From NCBI GenBank assembly GCA_963575745.1, contig CAUYUJ010015278.1, forward strand, positions 151,299-215,298: DNA of 64,000 nucleotides. Reading direction: 5' to 3'. The stretch comes from Prorocentrum cordatum. Lineage: Eukaryota > Sar > Dinophyceae > Prorocentrales > Prorocentraceae. Of the stretch, positions 31,706 to 42,859 are shown piece after piece (position 1 is the first letter of the stretch; every line of letters begins with the position of its first letter). The notes under the pieces are model-generated. The model ran no database searches. It was not told the DNA's origin and was given only the letters and a program-made list of their open reading frames with translations. The position numbers were made by a program, and so were the translations under genes.

Positions 31706-34597
31706 ATGCATTTTGATTCTTGTCTATCTGACGACAGCGTCGACATGCTGGACTGCTTGAGTGACGTAGCCGCCAGCTCCGATGTCGACGTTGCCCCATC
31801 CATCGATGCCCCGCAAGCCGACGGCGAGATGGTCGGTGACATGGTCGATTGCCTGAGCGACTCCAGTTTAGTGCCCAGCTATGACGCCGATGTCGACGTG
31901 GACCCTGCAAGCATCGATGCCCCGCCAGGCGTCCGCCCAGAGATTCCTGCCGCCCCTGCCCCAGCTGCTGGCGCTGCTCAACTCCAGCCCCAGCCCCTGG
32001 TCGCCGCGCCCGCCCCTGCCGCGCGAGTTGACGTGCGGCGTGCCAGGGAACGACGGCGAGCCCGCGTCCGAGTCCCAGCGGGATACCCGAGAGCTTGCCG
32101 CATGCGGGAGGTGAAGGCCGCAAAGCGTGCGCAGCGCTTTCAGCAAGTGCGGCTGGAGCAGGTATCGTATGCCAAATGAGCCCCGCACGATCGGGGCCTT
32201 TCACCTCGAAGGGCTTTTCGGGGCATGTCTACCGTTGAAGTTTGAAACGGTGGACATGGCCGCGGGAGCCTGAGGGGGGGGCGGCGGGCCTCGACCGTCT
32301 GGGAGTCATTTGGTTGCGAGGTTGTTGAGTTCGACAGCATCATCAGGCCCCGCGTGAAGAAGTGGGGGCTGAAGACGTGCCTGCTGCGCAGCAGACTGCT
32401 GGCCCGTTCTGGCATCGCCAAGCTTGTTGAGCCCGCGCGTCGGCGGGCTGCTGGCCACGGTGGCAAGATTTCAGCTTTTTTCGACAACGGCATGATCACC
32501 GACATTGCCTACGCACGCGGCCCGGAGGCCAGGGTGGAGACAGCGGCGGTGACGCACAACATCTCTCCACAGTGGGTCCAGCTCCTTCGGCAATGCGTCG
32601 CTGCCAGTTTTCTGCATTACCAGAGCCGCTGCCTCGGTTTGCTGGTTGCTGCGTGCCAGCGCCGCAGGCTGCGGGGTGGAAAGGAGGGGGAGGAGGAGGA
32701 GGAGGACAAGGTGGAGGAACAACAAAGGAGAAACGGGCGGTGACGGAACGACCTTCCCGTCCGCCCGCCCCATCTCGGCCCCACCAGTTGAAGTCCGAAA
32801 TCCGGGGCCCTCAGGATGTGAGGGCGTAGGGCCCTCCCCCCTGCGAGGAAAGATTCGATCGTCGATCCCCTAGCCCAGATCTGTTAGTTTTGGGCCGAGA
32901 TGGAGGGGGAGGGCGAAGTTCGCACGACGAACAATGGATCGCCCACCGTTCGGACCCGCCCCAGCCTCCTGAGCCTGTCCAGCGTCGCGCTTCGACCCCA
33001 ATGAGCCCCCCCCCCTCGTAGAGAGCCTTGGCGCCCCCGTCAGGCGCGATCGCGACCCCTGGGACCCTGGTCCCTGGCCCCTGCCCCAGCCCCCGCTTGG
33101 GGGAGCGCAGTTCCGCCCAGCTTTCAGTTTCCCCGGGAGGCCGACGGTCGTTCTGACAAGAACGGCGTTCGACGAAACAGGCGAGAGACTCGTGGTGCCG
33201 GTGCGCGGTCTCTCAGGGGACCCGTCGGTGGAGGAGGGGACTTGCAATACGTGGCACATCTTCGTGTGCCGCATTCAATTGCTGGCGGGCTGGCTCGGGG
33301 CCGGGGGCGGAGAAGGGGGCCCCCGCACCATCAAGTACGACATTGTGCTCCCCAACCTCGTTCTCGCAGCTGCCACCGCCCCCCAAATATTCGCTGGGTT
33401 GCATGGCCACCGCGTCTACGCGCCCATCCACGCCGCCCTGGAGTTGATCCGCTCCACCGCCCTGGTGGCCAACATCCAGCTGATGGAGACGGACGGCGCG
33501 TCATCGGGCGACAAGCTGTGGGCGCACCTGCTGGCCATCCACAGCGGAAGGATGTCGCTGCTGGACGCCAGGCCCATCCTTTTCTTCTTCCCTCTCCGAT
33601 GGCCCGATGGCCTCATGAAGACCCTGGGCTGGGGCCGATGTGAAGCCCTCTGTCTGAGATAAAGTTCTAGCTCCTGTGTTTTATACATCGGGGCTTGTCT
33701 TCACAAAGAACTTGGCACACTTCCTCCTCCTCCTCCTCCTCCTCCTCTCCCTTCTCCTCCTCTTCCTCCTCCTCCTCCTCCTCCCCCTCCTTCTCGCCCT
33801 CCTCCGTCTCCCGCTCCCAGCCCCGAACTGTCCCCCCGCCTCTGGAACCGTGCCTCTGGGCCGCTGGGGGGGCGCGGAGTGGTTTGGAGGTCAGTTCGCA
33901 CCCCCGCGATTTGAAGGCCGCCTCCTCTTCTCAACGCTGCTCCTCCTCCGCCCGCGGGCCACCCTCGTCCAACAGTCAACTGTCCGTCAGCCCTCTATCC
34001 CCTTCCGATCCCCCTTCAGGTCGGGGGGGGGTGGGCGTCGGGGGCCCTGCGTCGGCCCAAGGTTTATTTGTCGGCTGCACGCGCTGAGCCTAAATGAGAA
34101 GTTGCTGCTGGCGGTAATGGGGGGGAACGTGCTGTCTCGCATATACAGCCTGGGCCTGATGTTTGAGAAAACCAACTATTTCGTTCGCATGGTTCGCGAG
34201 TCGAAGGTGATTGTAGGCTCTGATAAGCTGTCGATCGTCGCCGTGCACGACGCAGGTGTCCTACAGGATGGGGCTAGCGAGTACGCGTGCGAGGCTCTTT
34301 GGCGATGAAAATTTAACCACAACCGTATTTTCCAATTCGTCGTCGCAGCTGCGCGGCGGTGCAGCTGCGCCGGCGGGTGCAAACCAAAGGGGCACATCGG
34401 CCCCCCAGGTTCTCAACTATGTCGCTTCCCATTACAATTACCACAGCCGCCCTAGCAAGCGCGAGCAGCACAATGCGTCCAACACCGACGACGTCACGCC
34501 CGACTCCGTGGATTTCGAGACGCTGCAGCGCTATCCCGATCAGATTGCATCAATCAGGCGCAGCCCCATCCATCCCCCGACCTCTCACCCTCTCTGA
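31706..34597 (+). CDS. Candidate DDE-type transposase, multi-exon, of the giant transposon
   Basis: Exon 1 is 31706-32161 (start ATG 31706; acidic N-terminus with two CLSD repeats, Ala/Pro linker, Arg-rich segment RRARERRRARVRV). It ends CAG|GTATCG; a phase-0 acceptor follows at 32305. Exon 2 is about 32306-32667 (CAG|GC donor), exon 3 from 33128 to about 33640, then exons near 34020-34300 and 34256-34597. Exon 3 holds AFDETGERL (Asp codon 33171-33173) and, 107 residues later, METDGASSGDKLW (Asp codon 33492-33494). The next exon has ICRLHALSLNEKLLL (Cys about 34069, His 34078). A D...D...C/H layout is typical of several DDE transposases, but no Glu is firmly assigned and no superfamily is recognised. 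The last two exons overlap in different frames (34256-34308), so either an intron is missed or this copy has a frameshift. Coding status fairly sure, function inferred from motifs and context. Confidence 0.55.
32162..32305 (+). other. Predicted 144 nt intron with internal hairpins
   Basis: Donor CAG|GTATCG, acceptor GGGAG|TCATTT, phase 0 on both sides. Inside, GCCCCG..CGGGGC and CATGTCTACCGTT paired with AACGGTGGACATG form two hairpins. Splicing joins the exon 1 and exon 2 frames, which are otherwise separated by stops. Confidence 0.55.
33720..33800. repeat. TCC tract in a probable intron
   Basis: CTCCTC repeat between two coding blocks of the candidate transposase gene, consistent with an intron at about 33640-34019. 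Confidence 0.85.
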
Positions 34598-35169
34598 CCG
34601 AGTCACCTTGGCGCCGAGCCCTGTCTCTCCTGCTGCTCACTTTTCGCCACTTTTCGCGTCTTCGCCTTTCCCATCCTGGCTTCTTCCATCTTGCTTGCTC
34701 CTGTGCCCCTGCCCCTGCCCCCCCAGCCCCTGCGTCTCCTGCCCCCCCTTCCCCTCGCGGCCCCGCCGCCCCGAGGCACGCTGGTCTGCGGCAGTTCGTG
34801 GGGCATCTGCTGGAGCTGCTCCGCCTATGCAACGGTCAATGGCGGGCCAGGGGAGGGCAGTAAAGGCAGTGGAATGGGGAGGGAGAGGTCCGACGGGACA
34901 GCAACTGAACGGTGGGGGCGCAGCGGGGGAGGGGGCGGCAACGGGGGCAGGAGCGAGGAGGAGCCCGACGATGGGCGCGAAGGAGAAAGAGGCGGAGGAA
35001 GGGGGGAACTTTTTTGTCGAAGACGCGCCCTGCCAGGGGGGGGGAGGGGAAGGAGAAGGATGAGTTGGAGGAGGTAGCGGCAGAGGAGGAGGAGGAGCTG
35101 GAGGAGGCGGGAGAAGGAGACAGACGCCCCAGGTGGAACACGCAGATCCTCCACATCTGCTCTGGTCCA

Positions 35170-36459
35170 GGTTGCTGTGGATCGCGGGAATCTCTCGTTC
35201 AGAGGATGTTCGCCGTGCTCCGGAAGACATTGTTCTCCAAGACTATAACAGCACCTGCGGTCAGCAAGTGGGGGAAACTTGTCCCTGCTCTTGATTCGCT
35301 GGTATTTCGGTACGCGCTTCATGGGCTTTGGCCAGCGGCGTTCATGAGACTGAACCTTGACACCGAGACGGCCGTTGAGAACGGTGACGTCGAGGGCCAA
35401 CTGATGGCCGAACTTATGTTCAATGCTGTCACTGGCGCTCGCTACGCGAAAGCATGCGGGTTCCTCGCTGATGCGGCCACTCGCACCCGCGTGACCACTC
35501 TGGGGCTGATACTCGAACCCACGTCCGCCCTCTCGGCTTGGCTGCAACGCCGTGCCCGCGACACCGAGGACACTCCGTGTAAGCGCCCAGCGCTGGACAT
35601 CATGAACCCAGAGTACTCGATCGTCACAGCGGTGCTGCAGTATTATTCGGGACTGATTCACCGGGACCACACCCCTGCAAATCAACGGCTTCTGATGTTG
35701 TGGCGGCCAGCGGGCGCAGAGTCCATAGATGACTGGATCGAGAGATATCCTGATCAAGTTCGGCTTCTTCGTCGGATGACTCTGCTGGCCAGCTCGCTGA
35801 TCTTCCGCCGTTTCACTGTGATGCTGCGCGAGTTCCCTTGGTTATTCATTGCGCTGGCAGATGCCCGAACGCCGCACCTCAGGGAGGCAGTTCTCGAACA
35901 GTACCGGTCCAAACGTACATGCTGCATGCCGCCGGGGTTCGCTCGCAAGCTGAGGGAAACTGTTGCGCCAGAGGCTCTCACCAGTGAGCCCATGCTGTTT
36001 ACTTTCGGCGAGCTGAGCAAACTCATCAAGTTCCAGATTGCAGACATAGAGTGGCGCCACAAGCGCAACAGGCAACGATCGAACGTGTATGGCCAGTCGG
36101 CCTGGTCAAACTTCTCGGCTGGCTTCGTGAATTCAGAGGCTCGCTCGACATTTGAGGCCTGGCAAAAAGATGATTGCGCAGTGCGAGCAGCCCGCCGGGC
36201 CCATCTCGACACAGCCGCCCTGGGCCCCGAGGCTGGCCAACTTGGGCCCCTCGACTCACGTCGACGACGTCAGACGCGGGCAAAGGGGAAGGGCGTCTTC
36301 GAGCTTTTTCGTTTGGATGAGATCGCAGCGGCCAAGACCGCTGGCCGCAAGTTTGACCCCGTCCGGAAGAGCGGGCAGTTCCTTGAGGATCGCGCACGAC
36401 GGCGACGACGACAAATAGAGTGTGTGTGTGACTGTGTGTTTGTGTGTGTGCGTCAGTAG
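35170..36459 (+). CDS. Uncharacterised ~400-residue coding block of the giant transposon
   Basis: A clear coding frame runs from about 35170 (probable acceptor GGTCCAG) and carries RESLVQRMFAVLRKTLFSKT, KWGKLVPALDSLVFRYALHG and a long helical, Arg/Leu-rich region, ending in the basic segment RARRRRRQIE near 36415. The upstream part of the open frame (34912-35170) is GGA-type low complexity and probably intronic, and the terminal CVCDCVFVCVRQ comes from a GT-repeat. It may be a later exon of the candidate transposase gene, since the intervening DNA has no promoter-like break. No domain recognised. Codon content resembles neighbouring cargo exons. Confidence 0.6.
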   Translation, partial: GCCGSRESLVQRMFAVLRKTLFSKTITAPAVSKWGKLVPALDSLVFRYALHGLWPAAFMRLNLDTETAVENGDVEGQLMAELMFNAVTGARYAKACGFLADAATRTRVTTLGLILEPTSALSAWLQRRARDTEDTPCKRPALDIMNPEYSIVTAVLQYYSGLIHRDHTPANQRLLMLWRPAGAESIDDWIERYPDQVRLLRRMTLLASSLIFRRFTVMLREFPWLFIALADARTPHLREAVLEQYRSKRTCCMPPGFARKLRETVAPEALTSEPMLFTFGELSKLIKFQIADIEWRHKRNRQRSNVYGQSAWSNFSAGFVNSEARSTFEAWQKDDCAVRAARRAHLDTAALGPEAGQLGPLDSRRRRQTRAKGKGVFELFRLDEIAAAKTAGRKFDPVRKSGQFLEDRARRRRRQIECVCDCVFVCVRQ

Positions 36460-36722
36460 TAATGTGTAGTGAGTAATGAGTAATGACGATGGCCAGGCAC
36501 AACGTGACGGCCTTGGGCCTAGGGCCCCAGTCAGCCCCTGAAGTCGCCCCAGCCCTCCGGCCCAGGTCCAGGACTCCAGAAGTCCCCAGAAGTTCGGTCC
36601 ATGGGGGTGATGAGCTACGAGCAGATGGGGCCAGGGCGGGGGAAGCGGAAAGAGCGAAGCGGAGGAGAAGCGAGCAGCGCGAGAGAAGCCTGGGCCAGGG
36701 GCGGGACAGAGCCGCTGCCCCT

Positions 36723-37478
36723 CCAAGGATACCAGGCGCAAGTTCGAAGCGCTCAGCCCGGTGTCCATGGAGCGGCTGGAGGCCCGGTCCCGGAACTCCA
36801 AGACTGAGGCCCTGGCCATGAGGAACCAACAACAACGCGAGTCTGCAGCTGCTGCAGCTACCCTCCCGGCCCCCCCAGCTGCCTCGGCGGCGTTGGCGCC
36901 GCCGCTGCCGCGGCCGCCCGCTGAGGCTGCCCCGGCTGAGCTGGCACTGGCAGTGCCTGCGTCCCCCCTCTGTCTGGGCTGTGGCTCCTGCAATTGCACT
37001 CTCCCAGACACGAGCCCGGCTACGTCGCTCTGCCAGTTCATCGGCCATTCGAGTGAGTCACTTGCCAGCCCTGCGCCTGACATACTTGCCACGCATGATC
37101 ATCTACGTGAGCCTCAATCTTCCCAAGGGCACCCACTGACGGCTGACGCAGTCAAGCATTATCGGTATGGTGTTGCAAAGAAATCGTTCAAGAGGATTTC
37201 CACTTCGTTCCTGGCGTCTGTAAGGCCATTTGACACGAGGCAGAACGCTGCACCGTTCCCTAGCACAGTCACATACCCTCGGCACTGCGGCGCAATGTGC
37301 AGGCATTCCGCGTCTGAGGCACAATGGGCCTTGTACACTCAGTCTAAGACGGTCTTAGCGGACATCGATCGGCTTCGCCGACGCCGCCTGTTCAAACCAA
37401 ATCTTCGGTCCATCCCTTGGCGGGGGCCCGTTGTCTGGTCCATGGGGCCCATGGGCCCCATTGGGCCCCGACAGTAGC
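36723..37478 (+). CDS. Uncharacterised Ala/Pro-linker protein segment with a Cys cluster
   Basis: The frame reads through SKDTRRKFEALSPVSMERL, a glutamine/alanine/proline-rich linker, then CLGCGSCNC (near 36980) and KHYRYGVAKKSFKRISTSFL, ending close to 37430-37478. The C-x2-C-x2-C-x-C cluster could bind metal. A (CT)n-bearing intron (about 37430-37913) probably separates it from the following exon. A phase-0 GT donor exists at 37430, but several others are possible. Either part of the preceding gene or a separate protein; function unknown. Confidence 0.5.
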
Positions 37479-37654
37479 CATCGCGCCAACGCGCTCCAAC
37501 TTGCAACTATTCCATTGGGTCGACAGGCCTTCAAATGGCAAACAAAAGATGTTCTGATGAAATTCCCGGCCAAGCCATCTTCGCACCAGCGCGATCTACA
37601 ACTCTATCTATCACGCTCTCTCCTCTCTCAGAGAGCCTCTCTCCACTCTGTTCG

Positions 37655-37665
37655 CGTTTTCTCTT

Positions 37666-37726
<61 letters not shown>

Positions 37727-37765
37727 ACTCTCTCTCTCTACTCCTCTCTCCCTCTCTCTCTCTCT
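37655..37765. repeat. (CT)n microsatellite in a probable intron
   Basis: A (TCTC)n run about 75 bp long plus flanking imperfect units. It lies in the presumed intron between 37430 and 37913. Confidence 0.92.
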
Positions 37766-37913
37766 TTCAATTTTTCTCCTGCTGCCACTGGCTATCCGCC
37801 GCCACTTCCCACTTCGCTTCCACCCCTCCTTCTTTGCAGGGCCCGCTGTCCGCCCAATAGAGAGAAAGCAAGGGGGGCGCTCCTCCTGCGCTGTCCGCGT
37901 CTAACCGACGCAG

Positions 37914-39625
37914 CGGATCGCATCTATTTTTGGGAAATGCCCAAACCTCACGAACGCGGACGTGCTGTTGACGTTCGCTATTCAATTTATGGATGGGCGG
38001 CGTCGTGATATCTTTGCCTGGTTCCCACTCATGACCTGCAGACACGCTCACATTGCAGCCGAACAGACGTTTATCATGTTGGTTCCTGAGACAGATCCGC
38101 CGTACCCAGAGGGATTCGTGGGCCTTGAACTCAATTTCGAGCGCGAGATCCCTCATGATTTAAAAGTGACTTTCAGGGACCCGCTGCCCCGACAGGGGCC
38201 AGGCACTTTCCGTCACATGACAGAGGATGACCTCGCTAACTTCTTAGCCACAGGAGCGGACGCTGACTTCGACGATTCGGAGGTCAGCTTCATCACATTC
38301 AATCGGCTGTCGTGGCGCGATTCCGACTTGGACTCTGTCGTGGTCCTCGGCCGCGACCCAGCCTGGGAGGAACGACGTGCTTCTCAGTTGCCCGCTGACG
38401 CCAAGGCTCCTGCAGGGCCTGGCAGAGGCGGCCGCGGGCGCGGCAGGGGCGGCAGAGGATCAGGCAGCGGCAGGGGCAGGGGCGGCAGTGGCGGCGAGTC
38501 GCGGCCCCCGTCCATTGCCGACGCGTCGACCGATTTCACGAGCATGTTCGATGCTTCGCCTCGCAGGAAGACGACCAAACCAGCGTCGAAGAAGGCTGGG
38601 GCACATCTCATGTGTTATTATGTTGCCCCCCGGCCCCTCCCCCCCCCCTTAGCCTCCTTGCGCCCCTGGCCTTGGGCCCCAGCATTTAGAGCTCGACGTG
38701 GTATTCAAAGCGGCGCGACTGGCGCGCAGAGCGGATCTGATGTTGAACCTTCTGAGGCTGTCTTGCAAGTGAAACCCTTCGCTTCCATCATGGACCCTGG
38801 ACGTCGGCCACTTCCTGGATCCCTGGTCCCGGGGTCCAAGGCAACCCCGCCCCGGCCCCCGATCTCAGCGTTACTGACCCCGGAGGCACCTATCATTGAT
38901 GAGGACGTCGTGCTTCCTGTCGGCGCCGACGCAGCTGCTGATGATGTGTCGTTGATTACCGAGCTCGCGAAATCACTTGGACTTCCAGAGTCAGCTGTCA
39001 ACACGGACGAAGTCCGGGAGCTCGTAGGGGCCAGTGCGGTTCTCGGTCTACCAGATTCGTTTTTTCTTGAGATGGGCGCGGTGGCCTTGGACGAGGCGGA
39101 CCGCGCGGACGCAGAGGCAGACCTTGTGGCCCGGGGCTCCTACTACGACGCCGACGGCGACGCCGAGGGCGACGCTGAGTGTGACGCTGAGGGCGATGAT
39201 GACAGCGAAGGTGGCGATGCTGGTGAGCCGCCGCCCCCGACGCCCCCGATGCCGCCTCCGCCTGCGCCTCCGCCAGTCGATCCAGCAGGCTACGAGATAA
39301 GGTATGGAGATCGAGTGTTTAGTCGTAGCAGCGGCGCCTACTGCGGCCAATTGCAAGACAGCCTTGGGGATGCGACCAAGCTTCGCGCCAAGTGCGGCAA
39401 GCACGGGCACAAGAGCTGCATCTGTTGGCTGAACGGCATCAAAGACACTGCAGCGGCTCGGGCCGATCTCGCGACCTGGTTGGTGGAGGACGTGTCGCCC
39501 GCGCAGCATGCGGTGAGTGCCTACCATCTGAAGGTGAGCTACGGCATGAAGCCCAAGTGGCCAGCGATCGCGCCTGCGCCGCCAGCACCAGGGGCTGCTG
39601 CTGGGTCTGCAGCAGCTCCATGATT
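37914..39625 (+). CDS. RGG-box, acidic, Cys/His-rich protein of the giant transposon
   Basis: The frame opens after the acceptor GACGCAG at 37913 and reads RIASIFGKCPNLTNADVLLT, a globular segment to about 38370, an RGG/GAR box (GRGGRGRGRGGRG, about 38415-38500), a low-complexity stretch at 38610-38750 that may be an intron, an acidic DGDAEGDAECDAEGDDD region (about 39150-39200), a Pro linker, and a C-terminal domain with KCGKHGHKSCICWLNG (about 39385-39435). The stop is TGA at 39621-39623. RGG boxes usually bind RNA and the C-H-C-C cluster could bind zinc. It may be the terminal part of a long polypeptide beginning at 31706. Function not recognised. Confidence 0.6.
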
Positions 39626-39629
39626 CCGA

Positions 39630-40840
39630 AACTGAATTCGGATGCGAATTCGTCGCACGGGCGTGGGGTGACCGTGTGCATGCATGCTGACTGTCTGCTG
39701 ACTCACTGTCGTCAGACTCAGACTGTGTCAGCAGATTGTCTGACGTGGGCAATCCAGGAACAGGACGCCCCTGGAAGACATCCGTGATTCTCCCCCTCTT
39801 CCTCCCCCTGCTCCTCCCGCATCTCTTCCTCCTCCTCCTCCTCCTCCTCCTCCTCCTCCTCCTCTCCTCCTCCTCCTCCTCCTCCTCCTCTTCCTCCTCT
39901 CGTTCATTTCGTTCATGCTGCATGCTGCATGCTGCTGCTCTCGTTCATCCTCCTCCTCGTCGATCTCCTCCTTATCCTCCGGTCTCCTCCTCCCCACCCG
40001 CTATGCATATATGTGGTATGCACACTGCATACACTGTGTAATGCAAGCATGCCGCACGTATGTGTGTATGTTTGTATGTATGTATGTGCCTGGCCGAGCC
40101 GTCGCGGGTGTTGTTTGCCGTTTCAAATCGCACCCGCTTTTTCTTCGATGGGCTCGCATCCCCCAACATTGCACTCCTCTACCACAGCTGGCTATTGGTT
40201 GCCACAACCGCGTCAAATGCGCCGGGCCCCTTCATGTGTGTATGTATGGTTGGATGGATGGATGGATGGATGCATATACATATACATACAGAGATGTAAT
40301 GACGCTACACATTGACATTCCGTGAGGCAGTTCGCTAACGGCCATCGCAACATAACATATCACGCGACGTGTGGCGCACGCAGCATGTTACCAATGCACT
40401 GGTTGTCTTCGCACGCGCATCGCACTTCTGCGTTCGGGCAACTTCCCACCGTGCCCCCCCCCAGCCCCGCCGATCGCCGATCAGCGCCGCTGGGCAGCTG
40501 GGGCTCGCGACCTGCCGGTGACGGCGGCGCTTGGTCGAACTTCGCTGGCGGTGGGGGCCGCCTCTTCGTTTCCGTGGCCCCCATCGCGTCTTCACGCTCC
40601 TCCTCCTCCTCCTCCTCCTCCTCCTCCTCCTCCTCCTCCTCCTCCTCCTCCCTCCTACTCCTCAGCCTACTCCTCCTCCTCGTCGCCGTCGCGCGGGCGT
40701 CGGCGTCGGGCGTCGCGGCGCTGCCGCCCCCTGAAGCCCCCCCACCCTTCCGCGTCTGTCCAGGCAGGGGGCTTGGGAAAAAACGGGGGAGTGCCAGGTC
40801 GCAAGGAAGGAAACCATGCGCTCCGGGGCCATGTTTCTAC
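39630..40840. other. No gene; TCC tracts and microsatellites
   Basis: TCC tracts at 39830-39900 and 40596-40660, a TATG-type microsatellite at 40050-40090 and (GATG)n at 40250-40270. A ~45 bp phrase at 40123-40165 (CGCACCCGCTTTTTCTTCGA) recurs at 50603-50650. No coding evidence. Confidence 0.6.
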
Positions 40841-40849
40841 GGTCAGAGC

Positions 40850-41210
40850 GGGTGGATTTGCACGCTGGGAAGGGCTGTGTTCGCGCGCTCGGAGGGGCCG
40901 GGGTCCGTGGTTGCACGCTCGGGGGCCGACGGCCGTAACGCTCAGACCGGGTGGGTTTGTACGCTCGGGGGGCTGTGTTTGCACGCTCGGGGGGCTGTGT
41001 TTGTGCGCCGGGGGCGGCTGTGTTTGTAAGCTCAGAGCGGGTGGGTTTGTGCGCCGCACGGGGGCTGGAGGACTTCACCCTGAATTGGAGCGCGCCCAGA
41101 AGCCAACGCCCTGAACGAAGCCAATCCCGAGCGGGGCCACGGCTGGAGGACGGGGGGCTGTGTTTGTACGCCGGGGGGGGGCTGTGTTTGTAAGCTCACA
41201 GCGGGTCCCC
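40850..41210 (+). repeat. GGCTGTGTTTG minisatellite
   Basis: GGGGGGCTGTGTTTG(C/T)(A/G)CGC-type units, ~20-25 bp, about ten degenerate copies. The same unit recurs at 46549-46605. Confidence 0.75.
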
Positions 41211-41244
41211 AAGGCTCGGGTCATGGGCCTTCGGTTGAAAACCG

Positions 41245-41311
41245 GGAGGGAACACTTTTGAGAATTTCCGCGCTTCTGCAGTTTTTCTCAAAGTGTTCCC
41301 GCCCGGCTGTA
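41245..41311. other. Hairpin of a small inverted repeat
   Basis: CCGGGAGGGAACACTTTTGA pairs with TCAAAGTGTTCCCGCCCGG around a ~25 base centre. It directly abuts the family D array at 41303. Confidence 0.7.
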
Positions 41312-42440
41312 AGCGATGGGGGACGGTGCCCGAAGGTACGGCAGCCGCGACGGTGGCGGCGGCGCTGGCGACGAGGACTGTTTTGGGGCCTTCTCAAGCC
41401 CTTCCGAGGGCCCTGGGGAGGGCTAGAGCCACAAGACGGCTCCAAGAGGGCCCCAAGACGCCCTCAGAGGGCTCTTATCGCGCATGTCGCGCGCATGTCG
41501 TGGCCATGGGGCCCAGAACGACGACGACATGCACACGACATGCGCTATTGGGTCTGTCTTGGGGCCCTATGGGGGCCCTTTGAAGCCCTTTGAAGGGTCT
41601 CTTTGAGCCCCATGAGGGGGCCAGGACAGGTCGAGAGGCTTCCCGAGGGGCCCCGAGAGGAGGCCAGAAGGACCCCAAGAAGACTCCCGGGCCCTCAGAG
41701 AGCTCCCGCAGGGCCCCAAAAGGGCCCCAAGAGGGCCGCAAGAGGCCCCAAGAGGGCCCCAAGCTGGCTCCAAGAGGGCCCCAAGATGGCTCCAAGATGG
41801 TCCTAGCAAGTATCAATTCCAACTCCGTCAGACGGAGTTGGACAAGGGTCTCACTGAGCCCTCCTGGACGCTCCTTAGGGCCCTCAGAGAGCTCCCGCAG
41901 GGCCCCAGGAGGGCCCCAAAAGGGCCCTAAGATAGCTCCAAGAGGGCCCCAAGATGGCTCCAAGATGGTCCTAGCAAGTATCAATTCCAACTCCGTCAGA
42001 CGGAGTTGGACAAGGGTCTCATTGAGCTCCTCCTGGAGGCTTCTTAGGGCCCTCAGAGAGCTCCCGCAGGGCCCCAAAAGGGCCCCAAGAGGGCCGCAAG
42101 AGGCCCCAAGAGGGCCCCAAGCTGGCTCCAAGAGGGCCCCAAGATGGCTCCAAGATGGTCCTAGCAAGTATCAATTCCAACTCCGTCAGACGGAGTTGGA
42201 CAAGGGTCTCACTGAGCCCCTCCTGGACGCTCCTTAGGGCCCTCAGAGAGCTCCCGCAGGGCCCCAGGAGGGCCCCCAAAGGGCCCTAAGATAGCTCCAA
42301 GAGGGCCCCAAGATGGCTCCAAGAAAGTCCTAGCAAGTATCAATTCCAACTCCGTCAGACGGAGTTGGACAAGGGTCTCATTGAGCTCCTCCTGGAGGCT
42401 TCTTAGGGCCCTCAGAGAGCTCCCGCAGGGCTCCAAGATG
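41303..42440 (+). repeat. Family D array upstream of the methyltransferase gene, with a ~175 bp tandem unit
   Basis: 41303-41695 is duplicated at 45852-46240. From 41690 to 42440 there are four copies of a ~175 bp unit, each with CAAGTATCAATTCCAACTCC and the palindrome CCAACTCCGTCAGACGGAGT followed by TGG, then CCCTCAGAGAGCTCCCGCAG. The open frames are repeat by-products. Confidence 0.8.
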
Positions 42441-42549
42441 GCCCCAAGGGAGCCCCAACAAGAGCGATAACCTTACCAAAAGCCTCAACAAGAGCGAAGG
42501 TGTCGGCCTCCTCGGGCTTTGTTGGACGCTCTTTTGGAGGCTCCCAGGA

Positions 42550-42835
42550 GGGCCTGGGAGAGCCACACTTGGCTTTCTTCTGTCCGTCGCGATTTTGTCA
42601 AGAAACAGATCGGCAAGGCCTGCAAGGTCTGTTCCGTGAAGCTCAAGGCAGGCGACTTCGTCTACCGTTCCACGCGTTCGCACTACCAGTGCGGCGTTGC
42701 AATGCACTCTGCGCAGCGGCGTGCAGGAGGGGCCAAGAAGGTTCCTGGCATTGAACGCGCATTCGCCCCTCGCCCTTTTCAGATCTCCAGGGATAGCCTG
42801 GGCGTCCCCAAGTTTTCGGATCTGTGTTCCGGCCC
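42550..42835 (+). CDS. N-terminal C2HC-finger exon of the methyltransferase gene (probable)
   Basis: The frame reads SSVRRDFVKKQIGKACKVC and continues to FAPRPFQISRDSLGVPKFSD. C-x2-C-x16-H-x2-C (42621-42692) looks like a zinc-binding finger. Start and exon limits are uncertain. A palindrome-rich intron (about 42836-43170) separates it from the catalytic exon on the same strand, so linkage to the methyltransferase is inferred from position. Confidence 0.5.
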
Positions 42836-42859
42836 TTGTTGGATAGTCCGGAGCACGAT

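Noticed and set aside
36417-36480. Cys/Val C-terminus of the 34912-36459 frame
   Set aside because: It comes from a GTGTGT microsatellite and is probably intronic.
37103-37586. Minus-strand frames over the cargo genes
   Set aside because: They are shadows of the plus-strand exons, which carry coherent mixed-composition protein sequence.
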